This document shows positions 10,901 through 21,338 of a stretch of 64,000 nucleotides of DNA, piece after piece; position 1 is the first letter of the stretch, and every line of letters begins with the position of its first letter. The stretch lies in NCBI RefSeq assembly GCF_016906535.1, contig NC_057371.1:310001-374000 (forward strand), in the 5' to 3' direction. The translations under genes were made by a program, and so were the position numbers. The stretch comes from Rhizoctonia solani (lineage: Eukaryota; Basidiomycota; Agaricomycetes; Cantharellales; Ceratobasidiaceae). Under the pieces are notes generated by a model. The model was not told the DNA's origin. It did no database searches and was given only the letters and a program-made list of their open reading frames with translations.

Positions 10901-13900
10901 AATTGTCTAGTACCAGAAGAGCCGACTACACCAAGCAGAGGTGATAATATCGATCAAATAAGTATTTATTCATCAATATCTACTGACGAAGGACTCCCGT
11001 CGCCGGCAATCAATACAAGGAGTCTAGACAATTCATCAGAATCAGATATAAGGGTTGAAACACCTATCTCGCAAGGCTCCGAACTACCTTCGACACCGAT
11101 ATCTGGGATGTCGAGCTCGACAATGCATTTGTTCACTAAGCAGACCGATCCGGAATGCTCACTACCGCCTGATAAGCTTACACCATATGAGTCGGTTGCG
11201 AGTAAGGTGCTCAAGCTAGGAAACAGGAATGACGACACGTTAGCTGCGACTCCATTAAGCAAACATCTATGCCAATACGAACCTTTAGATGGTCAGTTGG
11301 ATATGTCGACAACCCTCTTGTACGAATACAATCAGGAGTCGGAACGTAAACACTCGACTTACAAGCCGGAAGCTATCGAGCCCGACGAACCAGATACTAA
11401 TCTTTGTATTAGCTCACTAGATACACAAGCATCTGGCACAGCGGAGGAACAGGCACTGCAGCATATAACCGGTCCGTCCTACCAAGACAACTTTACCTTT
11501 ACAGTTAGGAGCGCCGCAGCACGAACATCACGGCTGTCTCGATCGCCTGTAAGGTCCAGCTCAAGACGAAGTACTAGCCGAGCGTTCGGCACTGCGAAGA
11601 ATTTAAGGTCGAATAGAGTCAGTAGTTCAACCGCGTCTAAGGCACGACGAAATAGGAATACATCACCTACTCACGTAAGGAGCCGATTAGCCAGCTCGCG
11701 CAGATTCAGCGAATCGTCTCAGGATGAAACGTTGCAAGCTTCCGTTAGCAATCGATATAGTCATAAATGCGACCGAGGAGACTCGCCTTGTGCCCATGAA
11801 TCAAATCAGAGCTCCAACGAAGACCAACATCCTCAACAAAGGACAAGGAACGATCCTCTGGATCCACCTGACGAATCAGGAGATGAGTATAGTGACGTAC
11901 CTATAAGGAATCCTATACGCGCACGATCTTTCAGACCTAAGCCCGTGCACTTTGATCCTAAACTTGAGCCGGATAACATTCCAGAATGGAATGGCAATAC
12001 TAGCGAATTACCCAGATGGATCATATCCATCAATAATTTAGCTGAATACGGTATCTATGCACGCATACAGTTAGGACGACAAGTACCATTGAGACTCACA
12101 GGTCGAGCGCTAAGATGGTTTAACGCACTAGATAAGACTTATCGACAAAGCATTACCACTGATTGGCCAAGTTTAAGACGCGCAATAACAATACACTTCA
12201 TGAATCGATCGCTGATAGACAGAAATAAGGCCGAAGCTCTTCAAGCCGGATTCAGAGACAGAGATAACCCGTATGAAACACCGGTAGACTACATTGTTTG
12301 GAAGGCCGAAACGCTTACTCTATTTAGCAATTGGACCAAATCTGAACTAATTACGGAGATCATGAACAGCGCTCCTGAACATTGGTCATTGTATATAGAT
12401 ACATCTGTAGGAACTACATGGGACGACTTCTTGGACAAAGTTGCATGGCATGAAGACCGCTTGCTGAGACATGATAATAATATATCTCAGGACATACAGA
12501 AGCAGCTCGACGAAATGAAAGAAATTCTGAAAAATATCGAAATTCAACCGGATTCCAACGTCAAGACGAATCGCTCCAGTCAAGGGGATTACAAAGAGTT
12601 AAGCAACAACGAGAATACGAGTGACAACGAGTCTGAAATCAACGAAAAAGCCTCTACTCAAGACTCCTACCAAACCCTTCGATCCTTCACAGCGTTAGTG
12701 CGCCCATGCACTCCCGAGCCAATACCAGCTAGAAAGTCAATCGAAGAAGACGTTAGTAGTCAACAGAGTTTGGACTGGAAGTCCAGCCAGGAGCGATTAA
12801 CAATAGAATTAGCTAAACTGAATGAGCAATTGAATGAGCTATTAACACCGCAAACGTTGCCTGCTAGTACGCACACAAACAAACCAAGACAAACAGCGTA
12901 TAGGACAGGGAAATATTGCCCGGCAAGTTTTCAAAGGTTTAGGTGGTTCGAGGGGAATCAACACTTCCTTCTGAATTCAGTCCTTTCCACGTCCAAGCAA
13001 AGAGACAACGTGCCTGGGGGGGATACAAGGGATAGAAAATTCGACACAGAAAAAATTGGATTAGAAAAGCGAAGTCTTAAGCAACAACCAGAAAGACTTA
13101 AGAGTTTGAGAGCCAAAAAATCCCAGAACTATCATCACTGGTCAGAGAACACTCAAAAGACAGCCAAGTATATCGCCGCAAAGCACATTGCTCATGCTTG
13201 GACAAAGGAATTGCATTTAACTACACAGATTAAAGCAACTAAGCCAATTGATTGCACCAAAGCTAGTACAGCTACTGTAGACAGCTATCATGAAACGGCA
13301 AGAGCGTTCAAACATATACAAAAGAAGCAACGTAGTTATATGCAAGGACCAACAACGCAGTATACAACCAGCCAAACTAGCGGAAGCATATTATTGAATA
13401 ACTCTGCTCAGAACAACCTTAGTTGCACTGAAAGATTACAAGTACTTGTAAATGATACTAGGACACAAATGGACGTGCAGCACAACAAGCAGGAAGCGCC
13501 TGTCAACATGCAAGGGAATCGCCTCAAGCATCCAAACTCTTGGCACTCGGTAGATACAATACTTAAGTGTACATTGAGACGAAACAGGGCAACTGGAGCT
13601 AGGACTGAAACAGTAGCGGAACTACCTAAAGGCGATAGGAAAGAAATCCCTACGGACTGTAATGCGTCAGCAGGTACCAGCGCATTTATGGGACGGAATC
13701 AAGCAGTGGAATCACCTCTGCGCAAGACACTTCCCCAGTCAAAGGCAGACCTACCGTATATCAGCCCGGCAAACCCAAGGTCACACGGAACAACTCACAG
13801 GCGTAACCACTTATATCCAGGGAAAATGCAACAGCCTCTGGACAAGTTAACATATTGGTCAGGACAACGTACCATTATCAATTTAATAGATGTTCCATGT

Positions 13901-14173
13901 TCAGATATCATCAAAGCGCCTTTGTACAAACTCAGAAGACGTCCTAATAGATATCAGCAAGACCTAGTGATCAATCAATGGTCTAAGAGCTTAGCGGAAA
14001 TGTTAAGGGAACAAGAATACATGAAACTAGGAGATAAATGCACCTACCAGCACCCTATTCAATGGCTGGGACGCGACTTAAGTAGCAAACCAAAGAAACA
14101 ACTCAAGAGTGCACCAGATTTAAGATTAAGATCAAAATCACTCAAAGGAACCATTAAAGATAATCCACTCTAA
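7901..14173 (+). CDS. Element A giant gag-like protein
   Basis: A 2090-residue open frame. The first 1,200 residues are Ser/Thr-rich and low in complexity, with three 12-bp direct repeats coding SAES at about 10766-10801. Then comes a basic stretch rich in RSRS-like pairs (about 1195-1290). Residues about 1350-1545 look like a retrotransposon gag capsid: WNGNTSELPRWIISINN, LTGRALRWFNAL, DWPSLRRAITIHF and PVDYIVWKAETL follow the usual order. A heptad-like segment (QKQLDEMKEILKNI) follows. No CCHC knuckle, protease or reverse transcriptase is present. The protein would assemble particles. An uninterrupted frame this long in an old-looking locus suggests recent activity or selection on gag. Confidence 0.65.
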   Translation: MGHLNRHTSPRASIEYMYASAGSTISNLETVKGTQPNHMTMSSSSYSSLNDSQPSTPLDLEVVSVSTPTFTLECDNSPALPVWKSVNKSLPIVDNEIPVEAVKDIASNEQLSDLLVNKLAQPLVTIKKRNGITSRKESLAKPVKQPDNESIRMTRDQFRSTTPLPDEALCDPVHINCHHSFGNLGHSHALVTTSSANGITKHTGTPSNLTSHGPTSIDTHISNTHAKRTISNDLTYKEAAPRTISGLSISQASHSPDKFHDATDPFSSMITKQAIDASHNDVVHTSSSIRRTKEEDLASCLPRQSQSKPCLNQDLLTNAETVSTLISIHRESQLKPNPMISLDPLSNSCDDTNTGYLSKLSASVEPKALDKGLLAHELPDKEQSLVTSQQRLLEFAPKSLVTSSLLDASENSTDALVKIHASDVRNKPAQISPKATQLIQGSLDQSYSTANTMLPQIGNTIDTHLNTAEQLIHESALPLLSISQTDRTVTSNSNNMVEIPSSPKPLIDAKPLISQDTLSVSYGNLSVEYLDSLEQSSEAYKPHSNAIAPQGLAEQSVLSTLEGSSIGITSDLYTNTKEEATSKTDAPYTPLSQQEHGETATSICSKTSGNCPDFQPLEVDLSPDMQDWLVETIREIQQIMDIYADSTDSHISTVDSAAIKIERDLALDSTRPPGPEHPVSTILPDESSKSAQQIPKLSASMKSSESLSLCNNSHTTRLVNDLLLPAQSSVRIFESEASKQSLLVDKIDMGKNNTIQSALQATPSRDPYSALSETICGSESTETSAANYATTNTSIFKDVSINSVEGSVTISSIDSSASSVSTIDIEPSTQVSSEPPESLHDQMNHKTPTPSFDTGCISSELQNEHIGSHSEQLRNLISEQTLVHISEEPNSAHTSLPIILANMEGPNSFHEYNSLGTPVILVPSISVAANTAFESLAPSEIRILSPDYQPMALCISAESSAESSAESSAVDTELRIVLPEKSANDEPVISQAELVSDLGINCLVPEEPTTPSRGDNIDQISIYSSISTDEGLPSPAINTRSLDNSSESDIRVETPISQGSELPSTPISGMSSSTMHLFTKQTDPECSLPPDKLTPYESVASKVLKLGNRNDDTLAATPLSKHLCQYEPLDGQLDMSTTLLYEYNQESERKHSTYKPEAIEPDEPDTNLCISSLDTQASGTAEEQALQHITGPSYQDNFTFTVRSAAARTSRLSRSPVRSSSRRSTSRAFGTAKNLRSNRVSSSTASKARRNRNTSPTHVRSRLASSRRFSESSQDETLQASVSNRYSHKCDRGDSPCAHESNQSSNEDQHPQQRTRNDPLDPPDESGDEYSDVPIRNPIRARSFRPKPVHFDPKLEPDNIPEWNGNTSELPRWIISINNLAEYGIYARIQLGRQVPLRLTGRALRWFNALDKTYRQSITTDWPSLRRAITIHFMNRSLIDRNKAEALQAGFRDRDNPYETPVDYIVWKAETLTLFSNWTKSELITEIMNSAPEHWSLYIDTSVGTTWDDFLDKVAWHEDRLLRHDNNISQDIQKQLDEMKEILKNIEIQPDSNVKTNRSSQGDYKELSNNENTSDNESEINEKASTQDSYQTLRSFTALVRPCTPEPIPARKSIEEDVSSQQSLDWKSSQERLTIELAKLNEQLNELLTPQTLPASTHTNKPRQTAYRTGKYCPASFQRFRWFEGNQHFLLNSVLSTSKQRDNVPGGDTRDRKFDTEKIGLEKRSLKQQPERLKSLRAKKSQNYHHWSENTQKTAKYIAAKHIAHAWTKELHLTTQIKATKPIDCTKASTATVDSYHETARAFKHIQKKQRSYMQGPTTQYTTSQTSGSILLNNSAQNNLSCTERLQVLVNDTRTQMDVQHNKQEAPVNMQGNRLKHPNSWHSVDTILKCTLRRNRATGARTETVAELPKGDRKEIPTDCNASAGTSAFMGRNQAVESPLRKTLPQSKADLPYISPANPRSHGTTHRRNHLYPGKMQQPLDKLTYWSGQRTIINLIDVPCSDIIKAPLYKLRRRPNRYQQDLVINQWSKSLAEMLREQEYMKLGDKCTYQHPIQWLGRDLSSKPKKQLKSAPDLRLRSKSLKGTIKDNPL

Positions 14174-14617
14174 GTTCCTTGACACTTTTGATGTGTCCAC
14201 ACTGGTGTAATAAACCTGGCCTGGCTACTATATCTTGGTAACATACTTAAACATGCCTCTCCCCAATACTCTACTAGCATTTAATTTACCTATACTCCTT
14301 TTAATAATCTGCAAGGCCTGTACCTTACTTTTCAAACTCTGCAAGGCTTTGCATTTTTGTTGCATGCATCCATAGTTGTTATGCAACTTTCCACACCTTC
14401 CAAACTCATTATGCTAGCATTACTTAGCAAGGCATTATGAAGCTCTATGCATGAATACCAACACAGGACCACATAAGGACATGGGAAATACAAGTCTTTC
14501 CTGCCTGCTCCCACTATGCAAGATGGACAGCTAGCCTCCTGGAACTGCTGTAAGAAAGAATCAGAATGGTGACCCAGCTACTTCACACAAGCACATATGT
14601 CCAAACTGGGGGGGATA
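14174..14617 (+). other. Element A 3' untranslated region with polypurine tract
   Basis: No coding is seen. It ends with a G-rich run (about 14607-14615) directly before the right LTR, the expected place for the plus-strand primer. Confidence 0.55.
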
Positions 14618-15924
14618 TGTTATGGAATGACTAATTTAGACATATGCGCCCCTAATTGCCAATAGTGAATAGTGCGAACTGGGGTAATCATACTTGCTCT
14701 ATCCAAATATGGGCATGAATATTACTATATTTGGAAACTGGCGGTGCTACAAGACCTTTTATACTTTATTTCCTCATTGCGCTTGCATATATACACGTCT
14801 GATTATGCGAAGTGGTCATAATATTATTTCTATGATTTATAGCATTTTTTGTATCATGCATTTATATGTAGGAACGGTACTTATAGACCATAGAACAAGT
14901 GCAAGTAAGCATGCAAGCGCCGGCGCTTAGTAATTGCAAATAAGCGCCAAAGGTCGGCGGGGCGCGCCGACGCCGATATCTCGGCGGGAAATAGGCATAT
15001 TACTATGCGGACAAATACCAATAGGTCGGAGGCTCCGGCATCTCAGCTCCTAAAAAGGAATCGTCTGATTCTGAGCCAAATTGATGGAGATACTAACCAT
15101 TTAAGTTTCTAGCTTTTTCTATGAGATCCTACCTTGCCTCAAGGTTATTTTTAGCATTCACACTAATGTAATTTAGTCATGTATGCTCTAGAACATTCTG
15201 TAAATAGCCTTGAGTCTATCCCACTAGGACTTATTGGGACTAATTGGTCTTTATGTATCAAATAGCTCAGACTGTACCTCTCATGTAACTTCCTCTTTTG
15301 TACATCATGTATATAGTTATTTGTTCTCCCTCTGGGGTATATAAACCCCCTGAGGGAGACCCTTTGAATACAACCTTCTTTTCATCCCATTCTTACCCCT
15401 TGTGTGAACTTGAAGATCTATTAGATCTTCTTAACTTAGTTTAGAGTGTCTTATTTCGCTTTCTTAGCCTCTTAAGCTCACTGAACTTAACCTGTAAGGT
15501 ATCTCGGCGCATATAGCCTCTAGCAAGGTCCCAACAGATACTGGGTAGCTAGGAAAGGCTCTAGGGCGACCCTGAACCTCTTGAGTAAGTCAGTTGGGAG
15601 AGTTTAAGGCCTTGAGAGCGGCATATACACCTTAACTGAGTGCGATCTCAGTCAAATAAATTACTAACAAATCCAGATAAATTATAGTAGGTAACTAAGA
15701 CTCAATACTAACTTTCATACTATAGGTATAAGCATAACCAACCACCTGCATCTGCAGTAATTGCTTGATTACTTGTTAAGTGTAGGGATCACCCTGATTA
15801 CTAACCTAATTTACCCTTATATAGCTAGTCTATTGCCTTTTATATCCATAGATAACTGATCTATTAATCACTTTATTATATTTTGTACTTAATTACTTAG
15901 TCCCTAAAACCCTACTCTATAACA
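14618..15924 (+). repeat. Right LTR of element A
   Basis: It runs TGTTATGG to CTATAACA over 1307 bp, followed by the target duplication CTGGG. Extra 1-3 bp units account for the 16-bp length difference from the left copy. Confidence 0.88.
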
Positions 15925-16293
15925 CTGGGGGACATTGCACTCCCCCTGCCCCCCTAGCCGCAGGCCAATGTTAATGCCCGCGGGCAAGGTCTGAATAATA
16001 TATTATTATAGAAGAGATTATGTCATCCCCCCCCACCTCAAATCCGTAGTAGTTTAGTATAGTATTTGATAAAGGACTGGAGGGGGGGGAGGTCATGTGA
16101 CCTGGACTTAGAGAATATCACTAAGTCCAGCCATGTCAACCATAAGTCTCTTATATGTGGGAACTCGGAGGTTCTGAGTGTATATGTGCTATTATATGCG
16201 TGCTTGCGGTCATGTTGGTGTGTAACATGAGTGTGTTGGAGGCTTGACAAGGTCAGGACTCATGGAAATAATGGAAAGGGTCGTGACATATTG

Positions 16294-16752
16294 TTCAGCT
16301 TTTGCAACCTCAGACCAAGGTCTCTCACGCAACTGTTGGTTGTATCTGGGCCAAGTATGGACTTACTGACCACCCACTTGATTGACACAATCCCATTCCT
16401 GGGCGCCCACAAAAATTAACCCCCAGCAACATCAGATTTGCCGCTTTGGCCCTAGCTTGGAGTAGAGTACCAACAGCAGCAAATATTAGATGGCAGTACT
16501 TCCCTGCCGTTGGGTCCTCTACCCTCTGCCGCTACCTCCAAGAGCTGGGTTTACGGCCATACAAACGCCACCAAGTACCCCTGCTCACTTATTGGCATAG
16601 AAAAGCCCGTTGCGTGTGGGCCCACAGTTGATTATTCTGGCCACAATCACGCTGGGACAACATTGTCTTCTTGGACAAAGTCCAAATCAAGTTATTTGGG
16701 GCCAACAGCGGCCAATATTACTGGAGGCGGCCTAGTGAGTCCCCATATAATC
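16294..16752 (+). pseudogene. Tc1 transposase, central fragment
   Basis: Read across frames, this segment gives the second half of the DNA-binding region (VSHATVGCIWAKYG), the linker motif GRPQKLTP, then ELGLRPYKRH. It continues through the first catalytic block, with VFLDK in place of the usual V-F-S-D-E, followed by LFGANSGQYYWRRP. The aspartate is kept but the next residue is Lys rather than Glu. Several stops and frame changes are present. It is cut by the left LTR of element B at 16753. Confidence 0.75.
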
Positions 16753-17314
16753 TGTTACACCCTCAAGAATTATACCATTGGATTCGCCTATTTTTCCTTT
16801 TATTTTTAGTATTTTTTACGGACTCTTTATCTTCACTTTTTTGATCACGTGATCTTGGCGCTTATCTATGCCAAGATGCCGCACCGAGATGCTGTGCCAA
16901 GGGCGCTTAGGAGTAATCCACGCTTCTGCGCAGTCCGCAGCACAATTCTCATTTCACATATGTACTTCCATTCTCACGCGCACAGACCATGTAGATAGTG
17001 CGTTCTCTCCTATATATACAGCAGGAAAAACGCTTGGAAACCCCAAGTCGTTTTTACCTTGTCTCTTACTCATTAGAGAAGGTATTCAGCCAGCTAAGTA
17101 GCTGGCCCCTAAGTAGTTTGCAGACGCTCACCTCCCCCTTGACCTATCACACCTCCCAGGCCTCAGGCCCCTTCACCGTCAGTAGTTAGAAGTAGAGCAC
17201 CTTAAGCGCTAGTAGTATAGCCTTAGATAGTCATCTTACTTAAACTAGTGTAGTAGTACAGCCTTAAGCGCCCGCTTCCATTAGCGTGTACCCACCTTAC
17301 AGTGGTGTACAACA
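16753..17314 (+). repeat. Left LTR of element B
   Basis: 562 bp, TG to CA. A TATA box (TATATATAC, about 17012) precedes AAGTCGTTTTTAC at 17045-17057, the predicted transcript start. It differs from the right LTR mainly at CpG sites and short runs. Confidence 0.88.
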
Positions 17315-17834
17315 TTGTAAAAACAACTTCTTGTAGGCTTGACCAACAACAAGAAGACTACCAGTACTAGCACAAGGGAAAAAACCGTGATCAGGGCTAC
17401 TTTGCGGAGTATAATAATCAAAAACTCCCCACCCCCACGTAGTACCAAATTGCTATAAGGCTGATTAGTTCTGATCGCCCGCTTACCACAAGTTTTGCCG
17501 GAACTCTGCAGTTAGCGGTCCTAGACAGCTGAAGAACCCGCTTGCAAAAAACCCGCTCATATCACAATTGCCAGATCTGTTGATTTGTTGTAGGGATTGT
17601 CCAACGCTAGGTTTTTGACGCAAGGGCTTAGCGCATACATACTGCGTAAAAACCGCTCATAAGTCCTGTACCAGGCACCCCTATCCCCCTTGCCGTTTCA
17701 ATATTCCCTCCACATGCTCTGGCGTCCCTCACCCGTACTCCCGTCCTCCCAGTTGATCCAGTCAACGTTCCGTGGCAGCCCACTCCCAACCTCCCTCTCG
17801 CGGCCCATCACCCACTCTGCAACACCTGCCCAGA
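17315..17834 (+). promoter_or_regulatory. Element B leader with self-priming primer-binding site
   Basis: GTAAAAACAACTT at 17317-17329, two bases after the LTR, is the exact reverse complement of AAGTTGTTTTTAC at 42085-42097 in the right LTR. It has one mismatch (a CpG site) to 17045-17057 in the left LTR. The rest of the 520 bp is an untranslated leader. Confidence 0.7.
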
Positions 17835-19022
17835 ATGGAACCGGAGCCAACCCTTGCCTCTCTCCTCAAGGCTATCAACACCCTCACCAGCCAAGTTGGG
17901 TCCTTGCAGGCCCAAATCCACTCTCAAGGCCAACAGCTCTCTGAGCTCAAAGCCCTATGCAAGGAGACCAACAACCTTGTTGGCAACAAAGACCAGGGTG
18001 GAACCCAAGCCAAGCCTGGCCCATCGACTGGGCCTGTTACCCCTCCAACCCACACAGGAGGGGAAACCCACACTCCAGGAATGGTTAGGCCTGGGCTCAA
18101 GGCCCCCTTTAGGCCATCAAGAGGAACGGGTTTCGACTCAGAGGAAGAAGAGGAGCCCAAACGCCCCAAAAGAGAAACTTGCAGCATGCCTAGGAGTCTC
18201 AGCTCCCTTACCCCCTTTGACACGGGGTCCAGCGTGAAGCGCCCCAAGATGGACCTCCCGGACCCTTACAAGGGAGAAGTCAGGGGTCGAAAAGCCACTC
18301 AATGGCTAGATAGGATGTTACTCTGGGTAGCCCTCCATTGGGATCAATTTGACGAGGAGGAACAGATGGTTGTGTGGATCCTATACCACATGACTGACAA
18401 AGCTGCCGACTGGGCTCTTCCCATCATTGGGACGATCATCAAGGGCGAGGGAAACCCACCTACCACCATCCCGGCCTTAACAGCCAAATTCAAGGAAGCA
18501 TTTGCAGACCCCGATGCCAAGAGGGCGGCCGCCAGAAAGATTGCTGCGCTAACTCAGACCACAACCACGGCTGAGTACGTCACCAAATTCCGCAACCTTA
18601 TGGCGGAGCTTGATTGGAATGAGGAGGCGTATATCACCCAATTCACACGCGGCCTTCACTGGAAGGTAAAAGAGCTCCTGTCCACCAAGGACAACATTCC
18701 CGACGATGACCTAGAGGCCATATTTGCCGCCTTGGTCAAAATTGACAACACTCGTCAGGAAAACAAGGAAAACCGCCCCAAAAAGGCTCCCACCAAGGCC
18801 CCGGTCACCGCAACCACCTCTACCTCCACCACTACCACCAGAGTCCGCCTATCCGAGGACCCTAATTACGTCACACCGGAGGAACGGGACCGCCGCCGCG
18901 CATCAGGACTTTGCGTAAAATGTGGACAAAAGGGACACGGCATCAAACAGTGCCCCAATGGCTGGAAGGCTACAATCAAGGAGGCCACCAAAATTGGACA
19001 GGAGGAATTGGAAAAAGAGTGA
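17835..19022 (+). CDS. Element B gag
   Basis: 395 residues from the ATG at 17835. The frame is open from a GTG at 17772, the position where the related elements D and E have their ATG. The N-terminal third is Pro/Glu-rich with a short coiled-coil-like start (LASLLKAINTLTSQVGSLQAQ). The middle matches Ty3 capsids (KATQWLDRMLLWVALH, AEYVTKFRNLMAELDWN, TRGLHWKVKELL). The end has a CCHC knuckle, CVKCGQKGHGIKQC. Gag packages the element RNA. The stop at 19020 comes just after GGAAAAA (19010-19016), where a -1 shift would enter pol. Confidence 0.88.
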   Translation: MEPEPTLASLLKAINTLTSQVGSLQAQIHSQGQQLSELKALCKETNNLVGNKDQGGTQAKPGPSTGPVTPPTHTGGETHTPGMVRPGLKAPFRPSRGTGFDSEEEEEPKRPKRETCSMPRSLSSLTPFDTGSSVKRPKMDLPDPYKGEVRGRKATQWLDRMLLWVALHWDQFDEEEQMVVWILYHMTDKAADWALPIIGTIIKGEGNPPTTIPALTAKFKEAFADPDAKRAAARKIAALTQTTTTAEYVTKFRNLMAELDWNEEAYITQFTRGLHWKVKELLSTKDNIPDDDLEAIFAALVKIDNTRQENKENRPKKAPTKAPVTATTSTSTTTTRVRLSEDPNYVTPEERDRRRASGLCVKCGQKGHGIKQCPNGWKATIKEATKIGQEELEKE

Positions 19023-21182
19023 GGCCAAGAGCTGCCATCAAGCCCTTGGTCCCTAATTTAGAAACGCATGTATCTGTCTTGGAGTTTGTAAATATTGCAA
19101 TGGACTCAAACAAAAAACCCCTACTCTTTCTAGACTTGACACTGCGTGACTATCCAACGGATCCTATCAAAACCCTCATTGACTCTGGCGCCACCTCCAA
19201 TTTCATATCTCCCCAGTTAGTAGAAAAACTTAAACTCCCAAAAACCCTACTCAAAAACCCACAAGTAGTGAGAATGCTAGATGGTACCATATCTCAGACT
19301 GGTTGCATATGGCACCAGGTTCAACTCGCGGTCTTGGCCAATGGCCACTCCCACACTATTCCCTTCCTGGTCTGCCCCATCGGCAATACCTTGGCAATCC
19401 TTGGCATGACTTGGCTCACGACTGAATCCCCTCTTATTGATTGGCAACAGGGGCTAATCACGTTTCCTGAACAAGCCCAGATTGCCTTGGAGGAAGAAGC
19501 GGACCCAGATCCCTTGGCAAACCTTCCCCCCCAGTACCACGAGTTTGCCAAGGTCTTTGGCAAAGAAGAATTCAAGGCTCTCCCTCCACATAGGGAATAT
19601 GATATTGCTATAGATCTGGCCCCAGACGCCAAACTGTCCCCTGGCCCCATATACGGCATGACTGATGTGGAATCAAAGGCCCTGAAACAACATATTGATG
19701 AAGAACTAGCCACGGGCAAGATTCGCCCCAGTACTTCATCAACGGGCGCCCCAGTTATGTTTGTAAAGAAGGCAGATGGCTCCCTCAGGCTGGTTGTGGA
19801 CTACCAAAAACTCAACAAAGTCACTCACAAGAACGTATATCCGCTTCCTAGACAGGACAATCTTATGGCCAAACTCCGGCACGCCAAAGTCTTCACAAAA
19901 CTGGATCTACGTTGGGGTTACAATAATGTCCGGATCAAGGAAGGAGACGAATGGAAGACGGCGTTCAGAACCAAATACGGGTTGTTTGAATACCTAGTAA
20001 TGCCTTTTGGCCTCACCAACGCCCCAGCTGCCTTCCAACATTTTATGAACGACTTATTCCGCGATCTCATTGATGTTACCGTAGTAATCTACTTGGACAA
20101 TATATTGATCTTTTCAGAAATCCCAGAAGAACACCCTTCTCACGTCAGGGAAGTCCTTTCACGGTTAATGAAGAACCAGTTGTTTTGCAAACTCTCCAAG
20201 TGCCACTTCCATGTCACCACTGTAGATTATCTCGGCATTGTCATTTCTCCAGCTGGATTCTTGATGGATCAAAAAAAGATTGAAGCAGTAACGTTGTGGC
20301 CCCAACCCAAAACGGTCAAACAAGTCCAGGCCTTCCTGGGATTTGTCAACTACCTCAGACAATTCATTCCTAATTTCAGCTTGGTTGCACGTCCCCTCCA
20401 CAACCTCACAAAAAAGGAAACCCCCTGGTCCTGGGGTGAGCCAGAAGAAGCAGCATTTAAGGAATTGAAGTCCTTAGTCACCCAGTCCCCGGTCCTGATA
20501 CATTCCAACCCCAAGCTACCCTATTACCTAGAAACAGACACTTCAGGAGTAGCTATGGGCGCCATATTGAGTCAGAGAGGTCCAGATAATTGGTTGCACC
20601 CTATTGCCTACATGTCCAAGTCCTTCACAGGGGCCAAAGCAAATTACAACACCCACGACAAGGAACTACTTGCTATCATCAAAGCCCTGGAGGAATGGCG
20701 CATCTTCCTAGAAGCCACAGATAAACCAATCCAGGTGTTCACAGATCATTGCAACCTAGAGTATTGGATGCAGGCTAGAACCTTCAATTGTAGACATGCC
20801 AGATGGCGCGTCTTCCTGAGCAACTTCAATTTTGAAATTCATTACCGCCCAGGAAAACAGTCCGGAAAGCCAGATGCTCTTTCCAGGAGATTGGATTACA
20901 TTGACATGGCACCAGGACCAGAAGTCATGCTGCCTGCAGAAGTCTTTGCCAACACAACAGAGGAAGAACTGGAAATTGTTACAGAAATACGCTCCAAACT
21001 AAGGGAGGACCCATCCCTGGAGCAGATCATCCAGTTCTTAACAGAAGACGCAGACAATGCACCGCCTTCCATCAGAAAAGCCTACCGGGATTATGACTGG
21101 GAGGAAGACCTTTTATGGTACCGGGGAAAATTAGTAGTTCCAGATTCAGAACCCCTCAAGGAGCGACTGCTAAAAGAATTTC
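19010..21182 (+). pseudogene. Element B pol, 5' part (protease, reverse transcriptase, RNase H), truncated by element D
   Basis: It continues gag in the -1 frame. The protease has LIDSGATSNF. The reverse transcriptase has FTKLDLRWGYNN and the active-site box YLDN (20093-20101) where C, D and E have YLDD, so a catalytic Asp is now Asn. RNase H has ETDTSG and TDHCNLEYW. The frame ends at LLKEF where element D is inserted. The next codons resume at 40176 with HNSPLAGHPG once D and its duplicated ATTTC are taken out. The Asp-to-Asn change fits a CG-to-CA transition. Confidence 0.88.
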
Positions 21183-21338
21183 TGTCCTAGACGTCTGAAA
21201 GGACGTTGAGGGCGCGGGCGCTTGTGGCCGTGTGGAAATACAGTAAGTACCGCGTAAGGCGGCAAGGTCTACCCTACGACGTCTAACTACTAATCTACAA
21301 TGACCAAGGCCGTATGGGCAATGGCAAACTACGTATAT
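21183..21338 (-). repeat. 3' LTR of element D, outer part
   Basis: It starts TGTCCTAGACGTC and is the counterpart of 39625-39780. It is cut at 21338 by element E, whose target duplication is TATAT, and continues at 27744. Confidence 0.87.

Larger units (their letters stand above)
4314..15924 (+). mobile_element. Element A: long-LTR retroelement with gag-like coding but no pol (LARD-like)
   Basis: LTRs of 1291 bp (4314-5604) and 1307 bp (14618-15924) start TGTTATGG and end CTATAACA. They are flanked by the 5-bp duplication CTGGG (4309-4313, 15925-15929). The 9.0-kb interior carries three consecutive large frames and no protease, reverse transcriptase, RNase H or integrase motif that I can find. 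A possible primer-binding site TTGGTGACCACCGC directly follows the left LTR, and a G-rich tract (about 14607-14615) precedes the right LTR. Element A must borrow its enzymes from another family. Unlike B-E its primer site has no complement in its own LTR, which suggests tRNA priming. Confidence 0.85.
4211..16288 (+). mobile_element. Solo LTR in the Tc1 transposase, itself split by element A
   Basis: The two parts are 4211-4313 and 15925-16288. The sequence starts TGTCATAACCC and ends GGGTCGTGACA, an imperfect inverted terminus. It is flanked by the 5-bp duplication TATTG at 4206-4210 and 16289-16293. Without element A and its duplicated 5 bp it is about 462 bp. No coding sequence lies inside, so a solo LTR left by recombination is the simplest reading. 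Excising it restores the Tc1 reading frame exactly. Confidence 0.8.

Noticed and set aside
15925..16040. G/C-rich stretch after element A as a separate insertion or the start of a gene
   Set aside because: It is the continuation of the solo LTR that element A split, as shown by the TATTG and CTGGG duplications.
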